64,000 nt of DNA from Paractinoplanes deccanensis (GTDB lineage: Bacteria; Actinomycetota; Actinomycetes; Mycobacteriales; Micromonosporaceae), in NCBI RefSeq assembly GCF_016862115.1, contig NZ_BOMI01000003.1, positions 62,001 through 126,000 on the forward strand. The letters are read 5' to 3'. A program made the translations under genes and the position numbers. Below are positions 24,003 to 33,257 of this stretch, one piece after another. The notes under the pieces are model-generated. The model saw nothing but the letters and a program-made list of their open reading frames with translations, was not told the DNA's origin and did not search any database. The stretch's first letter is position 1; every line of letters starts with the position of its first letter.

Positions 24003-25061
24003 TCAGACCACCTCGGCGATGATCGACTCGGCCGGCGGCGCGGCGAAGTGGCAGGCCACGTGCTGCGCCGGCGCCTTCTCCTCGAGCGCCGGGTCGTTCG
24101 TGGCGCAGATGTCCTGCGCCTTCCAGCACCGGGTGCGGAAGCGGCAGCCCGACGGCGGGTCGACCGGCGAGGGCACGTCGCCGACCAGGCGGATGCGGTT
24201 CTTCGGCGGCACGCCGCGGACCACGGCGATGTCCGGCACGGCGGAGAGCAGAGCCTGGGTGTACGGGTGCTGCGGCGCCTCGTAGAGCGAGTCGCGCGGC
24301 CCCTGTTCGACGACCCGGCCGAGGTACATGACGGCGACCCGGTCGCAGAAGTGCCGCACCACGCCGAGGTCGTGCGCGATGAACACGAACGCGATGCCGA
24401 GCTCCTTGCGCAGGTTCTCGAGCAGGTTCATCACCTGGGCCTGGATCGACACGTCCAGCGCGGAGACCGGCTCGTCGGCCACGATGATCTTCGGCCGGGC
24501 CGCGAGCGCGCGGGCGATGCCGATGCGCTGACGCTGGCCGCCGGAGAACTCGTGCGGGTAGCGGTTGTAGTGCTCGGGGTTGAGGCCGACCAGCTCGAGC
24601 AGCTCCTGCACCCGGGCCAGCTCGCCCTTCTTGTCGACCATGTCGTGGGTGCGCAGCGCGGTGCCGACGATCGTGCCGACCGTGTGGCGCGGGTTCAGCG
24701 ACGAGTACGGGTCCTGGAAGATCAGCTGGATCTCCCGGCGGTACGGGCGCAGCCGGCGCTCGTTCATGTGGGCGATGTCGACACCCTGGTAGCGGATCTC
24801 GCCGCCGGTCGGCTCGAGCAGCCGCGTGATCAGCCGGGCGGTCGTCGACTTGCCGCAACCCGACTCACCGACCAGGCCGAGCGTCTCGCCCGGCGCGAGG
24901 GTCAGGTTGACGCCGTCGACGGCCTGCACCCACTTGGTGCCGCGCGCGAGGAAGCCGTCGCCCTTGGTCTTGAAGTGCATCTTGACGTTGTCGAGCTCGA
25001 GCAGCGGCGCGCCCGGCACCGACTTGACGCCGGACTTCGCGGGGGTGGTAGCAGCGGTCAT
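24003..25061 (-). CDS. Peptide ABC transporter ATP-binding protein (DppF/OppF-like)
   Basis: A 352-residue ATPase. Walker [10 protein letters not shown], signature [15 protein letters not shown] and Walker [17 protein letters not shown] are complete. The C-terminal oligopeptide-transporter extension carries the Cys motif of this family ([14 protein letters not shown]...HVACH), which in relatives can hold an Fe-S cluster. It pairs with the DppD-like ATPase encoded 12 nt upstream. Confidence 0.93.
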   Translation of the reverse strand: MTAATTPAKSGVKSVPGAPLLELDNVKMHFKTKGDGFLARGTKWVQAVDGVNLTLAPGETLGLVGESGCGKSTTARLITRLLEPTGGEIRYQGVDIAHMNERRLRPYRREIQLIFQDPYSSLNPRHTVGTIVGTALRTHDMVDKKGELARVQELLELVGLNPEHYNRYPHEFSGGQRQRIGIARALAARPKIIVADEPVSALDVSIQAQVMNLLENLRKELGIAFVFIAHDLGVVRHFCDRVAVMYLGRVVEQGPRDSLYEAPQHPYTQALLSAVPDIAVVRGVPPKNRIRLVGDVPSPVDPPSGCRFRTRCWKAQDICATNDPALEEKAPAQHVACHFAAPPAESIIAEVV

Positions 25062-25073
25062 CGTAGGTCTCTC

Positions 25074-26162
25074 TTACGGCAGCCGGGGCAGGACGTCGGT
25101 CTCGAAGACCTTGTCGGGGTCTTTGAGGTGGCACCGCGAGGTGCGGCCCAGATCCGCCGTCCGCGAGATCAGCTCGGGCTTCAGGGTGCGGCACAGGTCG
25201 TCGGGCACCCTGTCCTTGAACTCGCACCGGGGGTGGAACGGGCAGCCGCTCGGCACCGCGAGCAGGCTCGGCGGCGAGCCGGGGATCGGGTGCAGCGGCG
25301 CCGGCTCGCCGGTCAGCGCCGGGATGCTCTCGAGCAGGCCCCAGGAGTACGGGTGCAGCGGCTCGCCGAGGATCTTGTTGACCGGGCCGTGCTCGACGGC
25401 CGTGCCCGCGTACATGACCAGGATGTCGTCGGCGATCTCGGCCACCACGCCGAGGTCGTGGGTGATGAAGACGACGGCGGAGCCGAAGTCGCGCTGGAGG
25501 TCGGCGATGAGGTCGAGGATCTGCGCCTGCACCGTCACGTCGAGCGCGGTGGTGGGCTCGTCGGCGATCAGCAGCTTCGGGTCGTTCACCAGCGCCATCG
25601 CGATCATCGCGCGCTGGCGCATGCCGCCGGAGAACTCGTGCGGGTACTGGTCGACGCGGCGGCGCGGGTTGGGGATGCCCACCCGGCCGAGCATGTCGAC
25701 GGCGCGCTCCTTGGCCTTGCGCTTGCTGACGTTGTGGTGCGCCCGGTACGACTCCATGATCTGGTCGCCGACCGTGAAGTACGGGTGGAGCGAGGACTGC
25801 GGGTCCTGGAAGATCATCGAGGCGTCGCCGCCGCGGTAGCCCTCGAGATCCTTGTCGCTCATGCCGACGACCTCGCGGCCGCCCACCTTGATCGAGCCGG
25901 TGATGCGGGCGACGCGGCGGTCGTGCAGGCCGAGCACGGCCATGCTGGAGACGCTCTTGCCGGAGCCGGACTCGCCGACGATCGCCAGGGTGCGGCGCAG
26001 AGGAACCGAGTAGGACAGGCCCTGCACGGCCTTGACCAGGCCGTCAGCCGTCGGGAACTGCACGTGGAGGTCGGTGACCTCGAGGTACGGCTCCTCGTTG
26101 GCCGAGGGCGTGCGGGGGACGCGGGCCACCGTGTGCGGTGCCTGGGTCGTCTGGTCGCTCAT
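25074..26162 (-). CDS. Peptide ABC transporter ATP-binding protein (DppD/OppD-like)
   Basis: A 362-residue ATPase with Walker [10 protein letters not shown], signature [15 protein letters not shown] and Walker [17 protein letters not shown]. The C-terminal extension has the family Cys cluster ([18 protein letters not shown]...SRCH). ATG 26162 is preceded by an AAGGCGG-type RBS. It is the first of the two ATPases in the operon. Confidence 0.93.
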   Translation of the reverse strand: MSDQTTQAPHTVARVPRTPSANEEPYLEVTDLHVQFPTADGLVKAVQGLSYSVPLRRTLAIVGESGSGKSVSSMAVLGLHDRRVARITGSIKVGGREVVGMSDKDLEGYRGGDASMIFQDPQSSLHPYFTVGDQIMESYRAHHNVSKRKAKERAVDMLGRVGIPNPRRRVDQYPHEFSGGMRQRAMIAMALVNDPKLLIADEPTTALDVTVQAQILDLIADLQRDFGSAVVFITHDLGVVAEIADDILVMYAGTAVEHGPVNKILGEPLHPYSWGLLESIPALTGEPAPLHPIPGSPPSLLAVPSGCPFHPRCEFKDRVPDDLCRTLKPELISRTADLGRTSRCHLKDPDKVFETDVLPRLP

Positions 26163-26208
26163 GCTGCCGCCTTCGTGCTGCGGGGTGGGGAGACGGGGCG
26201 GATCGGGG

Positions 26209-27186
26209 TCATCCGAGGCGCACCCGGGGGTCGAGGAAGGTGTACGCGATGTCCACCACGAGGTTCATCACAACAAGTACCACCGAGCCGACCAGAACGC
26301 CGCCCAGCAGGACCGGCAGGTCGTACTGGCCGAAGGCCCGCAGCGTGAGCTGGCCGAGGCCGGGCAGGCCGAAGATGCTCTCGGTGAAGATCGCGCCGGT
26401 GAGCTGGAACGCGAGATCGATGCCGAAGATGGTGACGACGGGGGTGAGGCCCGCGCGCAGGCCGTGCCGGTAGACGACGCGGCGGCGGCTGATGCCCTTG
26501 GAGGTCGCGGTGCGGACGAAGTCCTGGCCGAGCGTCTCGATCATGGAGGCCCGGGAGTATCGGGTGTACGCCGCCGCGTTGGTGAGACCCACGCACAGCC
26601 AGGCGGCGAGGAGGCCGCTCGCCCAGGTCAAGGGGTTGTCCAGGAACGGGTGATAGCCCGATTGCGGCAGGAAGGTGGCGTAGAGGGCGACCAGCAGGGC
26701 GACCACGAAGTACGGGATCGACTGGATGAACAGCGTCGTGCCGACGACGGCCTTGTCCAGCGACGTGCCGCGCACTTGCGCGGCGATCGTGCCGGCCAGG
26801 ATGCCGACGATGAGATAGACGACGGCGCCGCCCAGGACGATCGAGATGGTGACCGGCAGGGCCTGCGCCAGCAGCTTCGTGACCGGCTGGCCGAGCGTGT
26901 ACGAGTAGCCCAGGCACGGCGCCGAGCAGTGCTGGGTCGTGCCGCCGGTGGTGTAGTCACGCCCGACGACGATGCCCTTCATGTAGCTGCCGATCTGCAC
27001 CAGCGGCGGCTCGTCGAGGTCGAGGCTCGCCTCGATGTCGGCGACGCGCTCGGGGGTGCAGCGGGGGCCACAGATGACGCCGGCGGGGTCGGTCGGCGCC
27101 AGGAAGAACAACGCGAAGCTGGCCACCAGCGTCACGATCACGACGGAGATCGCGCTCAGGACGCGTTTCAAGATGTACAGCAGCAC
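26209..27186 (-). CDS. Peptide ABC transporter permease (DppB-like)
   Basis: A 325-residue permease with six spans. The first (about residues 8-30) is separated from the rest by a long extracytoplasmic loop containing ICGPRCTPERVADIEASLDLDEPP. The EAA-type loop reads QDFVRTATSKGISRRRVVYRHGLRAGLTPVV. GTG 27186 (MLLYILKRVLSA) is chosen because AGAGGAG lies 7 nt before it and DppB proteins begin this way; ATGs at 27204 and 27240 have no RBS. A long stem-loop separates it from the upstream binding-protein gene. Confidence 0.9.
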   Translation of the reverse strand: MLLYILKRVLSAISVVIVTLVASFALFFLAPTDPAGVICGPRCTPERVADIEASLDLDEPPLVQIGSYMKGIVVGRDYTTGGTTQHCSAPCLGYSYTLGQPVTKLLAQALPVTISIVLGGAVVYLIVGILAGTIAAQVRGTSLDKAVVGTTLFIQSIPYFVVALLVALYATFLPQSGYHPFLDNPLTWASGLLAAWLCVGLTNAAAYTRYSRASMIETLGQDFVRTATSKGISRRRVVYRHGLRAGLTPVVTIFGIDLAFQLTGAIFTESIFGLPGLGQLTLRAFGQYDLPVLLGGVLVGSVVLVVMNLVVDIAYTFLDPRVRLG

Positions 27187-27273
27187 CGCTTGCTCCTCTT
27201 TCATCACGGCGCCGGGTGGGTGTTCCCGGGGATTTGACATCGCGGCGCCCGTCACGCCGGGTTCGATTTTGCG

Positions 27274-27320
27274 CCCGGGGTGGTCCCGTCCGCCGGATCA
27301 GCGGACCGGACCACCCCGGG
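27274..27320 (-). promoter_or_regulatory. Intercistronic hairpin between binding-protein and permease genes
   Basis: 27274-27293 pairs with 27301-27320 in a 20-bp stem with one mismatch around a 7-nt loop (CGGATCA). It lies 36 nt after the dppA-like stop. No U-tract follows, so partial termination or 3-prime-end protection of the binding-protein mRNA is likely. Confidence 0.75.
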
Positions 27321-27355
27321 GTACTGCCTACTTCCTACTGCTCAGTGCTGGGTTG

Positions 27356-29098
27356 TCAGCTCTTGAGGTACATCGAGCCGAACAGCGGCATGCCCATGGT
27401 CGGGTCGCCGACGGTGGTGCCGACGTTGGTGCCCTGGACGACAGCCAGCTTGTCGTAGTACGTCGGGATGGCGATGTACTGCTCCATGATCTTCTTGTCC
27501 AGAGCGGCCCACTTCGGAGTCGACTGGTCGGCCGGGAGGTTGGCCGTGTCGTTGATCTCCTTGTCGAGAGCCGGGTCGCTCAGCATGCCCCAGCTCTGGC
27601 CCTCGTCGATGCTCTGCGAGCGGAAGAGGACCGGGAACCACGAACCACCGGCGGGCCAGTCCGAGCACCAGCCGGCCGGGCTCTGGCCCATGTTGACCGG
27701 GGCGTCGTAGTCGCCCTTCTTGGTGCGCAGGTCGGCGGTGGCGACACCGATCGGCTTGACCTTGAAGCCGGCCTTGGTCAGCGCGTCGGCGCGGATCTGG
27801 CTGGCCTGCTGGGTCTGCGGCTTGGTGTTGTCGTAGTACCAGCTGAGCTCGAAGCCGGACTTGCCGGCCGCCTCAAGCATCGCCTTGGCCGCGGCGGGGT
27901 CGCCGGGGCCGGTGCCGGTCAGGTCGGGGACGGGGGTGTACTTCTCGTAGCCCGGAACCGAGGGCGGCATGACGGTGCTGGCCGGCTCGGCGACGTAGTC
28001 GTTGAGGCCCGCGGCCTTCCAGAGCTGGTCGTTCGGGTACGCCTTGGCGATCGCCTTACGAACCTCCAGCGGGATCTTGCGGCTGTCGAGCTGCCACACG
28101 ATCGTGCAGGGGCTCTCGCCCTGGACCAGCTGCGACTTCTTGTTGGCCAGCTGCGGGATCAGCGTGGCGTCGAGAACGTCGTAGTTGATCGCGTTCGCGT
28201 CCTCGCCGTTGCTGTTGAGCACGGCGGTCTGCGACTTGACCGCGTCGACGCCCCACTGGAAGTTGTAGCCGTCGAGGTACTGGTGACGCGCCGGGTCGGT
28301 GTTCGGGTCCCAGTTGGTGTTCTTCTCCAGGACCAGCGAGGTGCCGGCCTGGTAGCTCTTGAACTTGTAGGGGCCGGTCGCGATCGGCTTGTTCTTGTAG
28401 TCCTGCTTGGTGTCCTTCGCCTCCGGGATCGGCGTGAACATCGGGAAGGACATGTAGAACGGCAGGTCCGAGAACGGCGTCGCCAGGTGGATGATCAGGG
28501 TGTCGGTGCCCTGGGTCTCCACGCCGGAGTAGTTGGTGCCGTCCTTGTACGGGCCCTTGTACTTGTCGCCGTCCTTGAAGTAGCTCATCTGGTACGTCGG
28601 GCCGTTGACGTAGACGTCGTGGGCGAACGAGCGCTTGATGGCGTACGCCAGGTCCTCGACCTTGACGGGCGAGCCGTCCTCGTACTTGATGCCCTGCTGC
28701 ATCTTGAACGTCCACGTCAGCTTGTCGGCCGACACGGTGCCCAGGTCGGTGAGGTCCGGGACGAGGGTGGGCTTGCCGTCACGGATGTCGAACTGGGTCG
28801 GCGTGCGGAACAGCAGCTTGCCGATCTCGTTCGAGTCGACGTAGTAGATGTCCGTCGGGTCGAGCGTGTTCGGCGTGGTCTGCGCCTGCACGTTCAGGAT
28901 GCCGCCCTTGCGGGCACCGGGCACGTCCTTGGCCGGGCCCTTCGCGCTCGGGTCGAGCGCGTTGGACTGGGTCGTGATCTTGCCGGAGTCGTTCGAGCCC
29001 CCCGACGAGTCATTGTTCGACGACGGGCTGCTGCAGCCCGCCAGGCCGAGTGCCACGGCGGCGGTGGCCGCCACGGCAACGTTAAATCGCCTTGCCAT
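27356..29098 (-). CDS. Peptide ABC transporter substrate-binding lipoprotein (family 5)
   Basis: A 580-residue family 5 solute-binding protein. The signal peptide ends in the lipobox ALGLAGC with Cys22, followed by a Ser/Asn/Gly linker. The signature near the N-terminus (LTWTFKMQQGIKYEDGSPVKVEDLAYAIKRS) and the C-terminal DKKIMEQYIAIPTYYD segment are typical of DppA/OppA. ATG 29098 is placed by the signal peptide, with AGAGGGG just upstream; an ATG 7 codons upstream (MRRGEMARRF) is an alternative. It is the second gene of the operon, not the first as in most dpp operons. Confidence 0.93.
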   Translation of the reverse strand: MARRFNVAVAATAAVALGLAGCSSPSSNNDSSGGSNDSGKITTQSNALDPSAKGPAKDVPGARKGGILNVQAQTTPNTLDPTDIYYVDSNEIGKLLFRTPTQFDIRDGKPTLVPDLTDLGTVSADKLTWTFKMQQGIKYEDGSPVKVEDLAYAIKRSFAHDVYVNGPTYQMSYFKDGDKYKGPYKDGTNYSGVETQGTDTLIIHLATPFSDLPFYMSFPMFTPIPEAKDTKQDYKNKPIATGPYKFKSYQAGTSLVLEKNTNWDPNTDPARHQYLDGYNFQWGVDAVKSQTAVLNSNGEDANAINYDVLDATLIPQLANKKSQLVQGESPCTIVWQLDSRKIPLEVRKAIAKAYPNDQLWKAAGLNDYVAEPASTVMPPSVPGYEKYTPVPDLTGTGPGDPAAAKAMLEAAGKSGFELSWYYDNTKPQTQQASQIRADALTKAGFKVKPIGVATADLRTKKGDYDAPVNMGQSPAGWCSDWPAGGSWFPVLFRSQSIDEGQSWGMLSDPALDKEINDTANLPADQSTPKWAALDKKIMEQYIAIPTYYDKLAVVQGTNVGTTVGDPTMGMPLFGSMYLKS

Positions 29099-29129
29099 TT
29101 CCCCTCTTCTCATACTGGGCGTCACCACG

Positions 29130-30155
29130 TCACCGTCGGGTGCGGGGATCGAATGCGTCACGAATCGAGTCGCCGAGCAGGCTCAGCGAGAGCACGAGGA
29201 TCGTGATGGCCGCTACCGGGATCCACAGGTAGAGCGGATCGGCCCGGTAGAAGGTCTGCGCTGCGGCGATCGTCAGGCCCCAGGACGGGGTCGGCTCGGT
29301 GAGGCCGACGCCGAGGTAGGTCAGGCCCGCCTCGGTCACGATGTAGCTCGGCAGAGCCATCGAGACCGAGATGACGATGGGCGCCACCAGGTTGGGCAGC
29401 AGCTCCTTGAAGAGCACCTTGTGCGTCGGCACGCCGAGCACCTTTGCCGCCGAGACGAACTCGCGCTCACGGAGGGAGAGGACCTCGCCGCGGATCAGTC
29501 GCGCGAGGCTCGCCCAGCCGAAGAAGGAGAGCACGATGATCAAGGAGAAGAAACGCGCCGACGCGACGTCGTCCGCCGCCGCGTTCTCGGAGCTGCCCAC
29601 GAACAGCGACAGCAGCACGGCCGGAACGGCGATGGCGAAGAGCAGGTAGGGCAGGCTCAGCACGAAGTCGATGACCCAGGAGAGGATCCGGTCGAGCCAG
29701 CCGCCGACGAAGCCGGCGAGCAGGCCGACGATCACGCCGATGAGGGTCGTGATGAGCGTGACCGAGCCGGCGACGATCAGCGAGGGCCGCGCGCCGTAGA
29801 CGAAGCGGGCGAACAGGTCGCGGCCCAGCCGCGGCTCGACGCCGAACCAGTGTTCGCTGTTCGGGGCGATGGTCGGGTAGCCGTACTGGTCGACCAGGTC
29901 CTGGTGGAGCGTGGTCGGGTCCTGGCCCTCGAGCTTCGCCAGCAGGGGCGCGAAGATCGCGATGAGCACGAAGAAGACGAAGATGCTGGCACAGATCACC
30001 GCGACCTTGTCCTTGCGCAGGCGCGCGAGGGCGATCTGTGTCGGCGACTTCCGCCGGGTGCTCACCTTCTTCTCGTGATCACCCGCGGAGTCCGCCATGG
30101 CATCGGTCGAGGCGCCGGTCCGGGTCAGCTCGGCTTCCTCGATCAGCGGTTCCAC
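29130..30155 (-). CDS. Peptide ABC transporter permease (DppC-like)
   Basis: A 341-residue permease with a long N-terminal cytoplasmic tail (about 40 residues), a first span near 45-67, an extracytoplasmic loop holding HWFGVEPRLGRDLFARFVYGARPSL (a DppC hallmark) and five further spans. GTG 30155 is chosen because AAGGAGGTGA, a near-perfect anti-SD match, lies about 7 nt before it. It is the first gene of the C-A-B-D-F operon. Confidence 0.92.
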   Translation of the reverse strand: MEPLIEEAELTRTGASTDAMADSAGDHEKKVSTRRKSPTQIALARLRKDKVAVICASIFVFFVLIAIFAPLLAKLEGQDPTTLHQDLVDQYGYPTIAPNSEHWFGVEPRLGRDLFARFVYGARPSLIVAGSVTLITTLIGVIVGLLAGFVGGWLDRILSWVIDFVLSLPYLLFAIAVPAVLLSLFVGSSENAAADDVASARFFSLIIVLSFFGWASLARLIRGEVLSLREREFVSAAKVLGVPTHKVLFKELLPNLVAPIVISVSMALPSYIVTEAGLTYLGVGLTEPTPSWGLTIAAAQTFYRADPLYLWIPVAAITILVLSLSLLGDSIRDAFDPRTRR

Positions 30156-30797
30156 GCGTCGGTCACCTCCTTCGAACGACACACCTCACATGCGCCGTGC
30201 GTGAGAGGTATTCGGATGCTGCGGTTGGCAAGGTACTTCGGAACTGGCTCGTAGGAAATGAGTTGACGCATCGAATGAATAACGGCCCGCTGAAAGCCCC
30301 GGATGACCGACGTCACGTCGAGTCCGCCCCGGGGTGGGGCAGAACTGCCACGGTCAAGGGCAAACTACCCGTAACGCCCCTCATCTTTGCCCCCTAAGTC
30401 CGATTTGGAAAGCCAGAGGGCAATCGTACTGTTGCGCAAAGTCATCGAAGTCTCGCTCGCCGTTGCACGGGCGGCTGTTTCGCGACCGTTTCACGGTGGT
30501 GTCGATCATGGGCGTGAACCGCCGTCGGATTCTCCGGTGCGAACCAGCCGGGGGCGCAAGATCTTCGGTGTAGACGTCGAACCGTAGCTGTATCGACGGT
30601 GATCCCGCCGAACGGGACGTGGTTCACCAGTGCGTCCCGGATCACGCCGGCGCCGGCCCGCCGAGCCCGGAAAGAGGCCCATACGGTGATGCCGGCCATT
30701 CCGATAACGGTTCGGGCGGCCATTAGCGGACCTTTAGCGGACTTCGAAGACCGTCATCGCCGCGCCGGTATGACCCGGCGAGGATGACGGGCGGGGC
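30156..30797. other. Intergenic control region, no convincing gene
   Basis: About 640 bp with visibly lower GC than its neighbours, between the divergently oriented reading direction of the peptide operon start (30155) and the stop of the LLM gene (30798). It must hold the peptide operon promoter. Visible items are a small direct repeat (TTAGCGGAC, at 30723 and 30734) and several TTGAC-like hexamers on the minus strand, none with a convincing -10. Open frames here have poor codon use. Confidence 0.5.
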
Positions 30798-31703
30798 TCA
30801 GCCGCGCGGCGCCAGCGCCGTGAGGATCTCCTCGGCGCGCTCGGCCGCGGCGCGCGAATCGGACCGCGGGTCGCCGATGACCTGGTCCCAGTTGAGGTCG
30901 TAGAAGAGCTCGGTGACCCCGGCCTCGGCGTAGCGCTGGGCGCCGGCCCGGATCTGCGCCCAGTCGCCGGAGAGCGGGACCGCGTCGTCGCGCGTGCCGG
31001 GGCGCACGACGCCCCGCACGACGACACGCACCTCGTCGGGGTCGCGGCCCGCCTCCTCGGCCGCCCGCCGCACGATCTGGGTGCCCCGGGCGATCTCGGC
31101 GAAGCTGGTGCGGCTGCTGCTCACCCAGCCGGCCGCGACGCGCCCGGCCCGGCGCAGGGCCGCGTCGGCCGTGCCGCCCAGCAGCACCGGCGGGCCGCCC
31201 GGCTGGACCGGCCGCGGCGCCATGACGCTCGGCGGCACCCGGTAGAGCTCGCCGTCGAACGACGACACCTCGTCGTTCCAGAGCGTCCGCAGCACCTCGA
31301 GGTATTCGGTCATGCGCCGGCCGCGCGGGTGCGGGTCGGAGCCGGTGGCGGCGAACTCCGGCGCGGACCAGCCGGTGCCGAGGCCGAGGTCGAGGCGCCC
31401 GCCCGACAGCACGTCGAGGGTCGCCGCCTGCTTCGCCAGGTAGGCCGGCGAGACGTACGGAATGTTGACCACGGCGACGCCGAGCCTGATCGCCGTCGTG
31501 CGCGCGGCGGCCCAGGTCAGCGCGAGCAGCGGGTCGAGCACGCGGTGGTAGACCGGCTCCAGCCGCTGCTCCCGGCCGACCAGCAGTCGCTGGAACGCCC
31601 AGAGCCCGTGGTAGCCGAGCTCCTCGGCGCGCAGGGCGAAGCCGGTGACCGACAGGGGGTCGGCCCAGGCGCCGGCCACCGGGCAGCCGCAACTGATCAG
31701 CAT
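30798..31703 (-). CDS. LLM-class F420-dependent oxidoreductase
   Basis: A 301-residue luciferase-like TIM barrel. Family segments: LRAEELGYHGLWAFQRLL, RTTAIRLGVAVVNIPYVSPAYLAKQAATLDVLSGGRLDLGLG-type core, and WSAPEFAATGSDPHPRGRRMTEYLEVLRTLW. It probably uses reduced F420. ATG 31703 lies 9 nt after the stop of the Hsp70-like gene, so the two are co-transcribed. The substrate is unknown. Confidence 0.87.
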   Translation of the reverse strand: MLISCGCPVAGAWADPLSVTGFALRAEELGYHGLWAFQRLLVGREQRLEPVYHRVLDPLLALTWAAARTTAIRLGVAVVNIPYVSPAYLAKQAATLDVLSGGRLDLGLGTGWSAPEFAATGSDPHPRGRRMTEYLEVLRTLWNDEVSSFDGELYRVPPSVMAPRPVQPGGPPVLLGGTADAALRRAGRVAAGWVSSSRTSFAEIARGTQIVRRAAEEAGRDPDEVRVVVRGVVRPGTRDDAVPLSGDWAQIRAGAQRYAEAGVTELFYDLNWDQVIGDPRSDSRAAAERAEEILTALAPRG

Positions 31704-31712
31704 GCCCTCACG

Positions 31713-33143
31713 TTATCCGGCTGCTTGCGCGCGCCTGTACTCGGCGGTCAGGGCCTCGCCCAGCTCGGTGAGGCGCGCGTCGGGAGCGGCCGTGTGCACG
31801 GCCGTGACGAAGTCGAGGTACGCCGCGCGCAGCGGGAGGGCGCCGTCGGCGCAGGGGGACGGGGAGAGCAGCAGGAGGTAGGCGGCCACGGCGATCGGGC
31901 GGAAGTCGGCCGGGGTCTCGGCCGGCGGGCCGGCGAGCTCGGGCGGGCCGGTCGCCTCCGGCGGCCCGGTGGCCGACGGCACCACCGGCGCGCCGGCGAG
32001 CTCGGCGCGCAGGCGCAGGCTGGCGCTGAGCAGGCCGACCGGGGAGCCCTCGAAGAGCTGGGCCGGCTCGTAGTCGCGGGCGACCAGGCCGGCGCCGCGG
32101 GCGATGAGCTCGTCGGGGTCGAGGTCGTCGCGGATGGCGGCCGCGCCGAAGCCGAAGTAGGCGGCGAGCCGCTCGCGGACCGCCGGGACGCGGGTCGAGC
32201 CGCCCGCGGGCACCACCTCGTCGATGTCGCCCCAGCCGAGCCCGTGGGTGGCGTGCGCGGCCGCGATCGCCTCGGTGAGCAGGTCGAGCGAGCGCTGCAC
32301 GTCCGGCTCGATCATCGCCTCGAAGGCGCGCCGGGTCAGCGGCACGGCGGCGCTGACCGTGGCGGTGAGCCGGGGCAGCTCGAGCGTGGTGGTGTCGCTG
32401 ACCGACAGCTCGCGCTTGCGGATCTCGGCCTCCCAGCGGATCCGCCGCCGGATGCTCGCGTCCTGGCTCAGGTCGACGTGGTGCCGCTCGCGGATCTGGC
32501 GCAGCGTGTACTCCACGATGCGCTCGTCGAAGTCGTCGCCGCCGAGCCGCGGATCGCCCGCGCTGCCGAGGACCTCGACCGAGCCCGGGCGGACCCGCAC
32601 GATCGACGCGTCGAAGGTGCCGCCGCCCAGGTCGTAGATCGCGTAGGTGCCGGGGTGGTCGTCGGCGGCGAGCGCCATGGCGGCGGCGACCGGGTCCTCG
32701 ACGAGCCGGCGCACGTTGAGCTGCGCGAGACCGGCCGCCTCGCGCAGGGCACGGCGCTGCGCCTCGCCGGCCGCGGCCGACACGGTGATCACCGCGTCGT
32801 GCACCGCTCCCCCGACGAACGCCTCGGCCTGGCGCTTGAGCTCGAGCAGCAGGAAGGCGCAGATGTCGCGGGGCAGGTAGGTGCGGCCGCGAAACCGGAT
32901 GCGCTCGCCGCTGCCCAGCTCGCGCTTGATGCCGGCCACCACCGTCTCGGGGCCGGCGGCCGGGGGCACGCCGGCGATCAGCTGGCCGGCGCTGTCCTGG
33001 CCGACCGCCGAGGGCATCGTGGGCGTGCCCTGCGGGCCGGGCACCACGACGAGCTTGGCGCCGTCCCACACCGACACGGCACACGAGCTCGTGCCGAGGT
33101 CGATGCCCACCACGCCATGAAAAGATTGATACGCATCGGTCAA
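31713..33143 (-). CDS. Hsp70-like ATPase without a substrate-binding domain
   Basis: A 476-residue DnaK-like protein. The actin-fold ATPase is complete to about residue 375: phosphate-1 loop GIDLGTSSCAVSVW, connect/phosphate-2 YAIYDLGGGTFDASIV, LGGDDFDERIVEY, and adenosine motif VPAGGSTRVPAVRERL. No beta-sandwich peptide-binding domain or helical lid follows. Instead there is a Pro-rich stretch (ATGPPELAGPP) and a predicted helical tail of about 70 residues. TTG 33143 follows an AGGGGG RBS by 5 nt; GTGs nearer GIDLGT are alternatives. It may be a regulatory or scaffold ATPase rather than a chaperone. Confidence 0.85.
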   Translation of the reverse strand: MTDAYQSFHGVVGIDLGTSSCAVSVWDGAKLVVVPGPQGTPTMPSAVGQDSAGQLIAGVPPAAGPETVVAGIKRELGSGERIRFRGRTYLPRDICAFLLLELKRQAEAFVGGAVHDAVITVSAAAGEAQRRALREAAGLAQLNVRRLVEDPVAAAMALAADDHPGTYAIYDLGGGTFDASIVRVRPGSVEVLGSAGDPRLGGDDFDERIVEYTLRQIRERHHVDLSQDASIRRRIRWEAEIRKRELSVSDTTTLELPRLTATVSAAVPLTRRAFEAMIEPDVQRSLDLLTEAIAAAHATHGLGWGDIDEVVPAGGSTRVPAVRERLAAYFGFGAAAIRDDLDPDELIARGAGLVARDYEPAQLFEGSPVGLLSASLRLRAELAGAPVVPSATGPPEATGPPELAGPPAETPADFRPIAVAAYLLLLSPSPCADGALPLRAAYLDFVTAVHTAAPDARLTELGEALTAEYRRAQAAG

Positions 33144-33257
33144 GGCCGCCCCCTGTGACCGCCGTGCTTCTGGTCACCAAATTAACATCGGTCGCCGAGC
33201 TGACAGAACAGACGCCCATCGATCCGTCGGACATCCGACGAAGGCTGGACAAGCGAC

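Noticed and set aside
30442..30723. 93-codon open frame on the minus strand in the long gap before the LLM gene
   Set aside because: The codon use drifts toward non-preferred codons in its second half, no RBS or -10 is placed correctly, and no protein family is recognised. It could be a small gene but cannot be supported.
33156..33178. GTGACC-N11-GGTCAC inverted repeat between the Hsp70-like and GNAT genes
   Set aside because: Six-base arms with an 11-base spacer occur by chance in such DNA, and no promoter element or known regulator consensus supports it.
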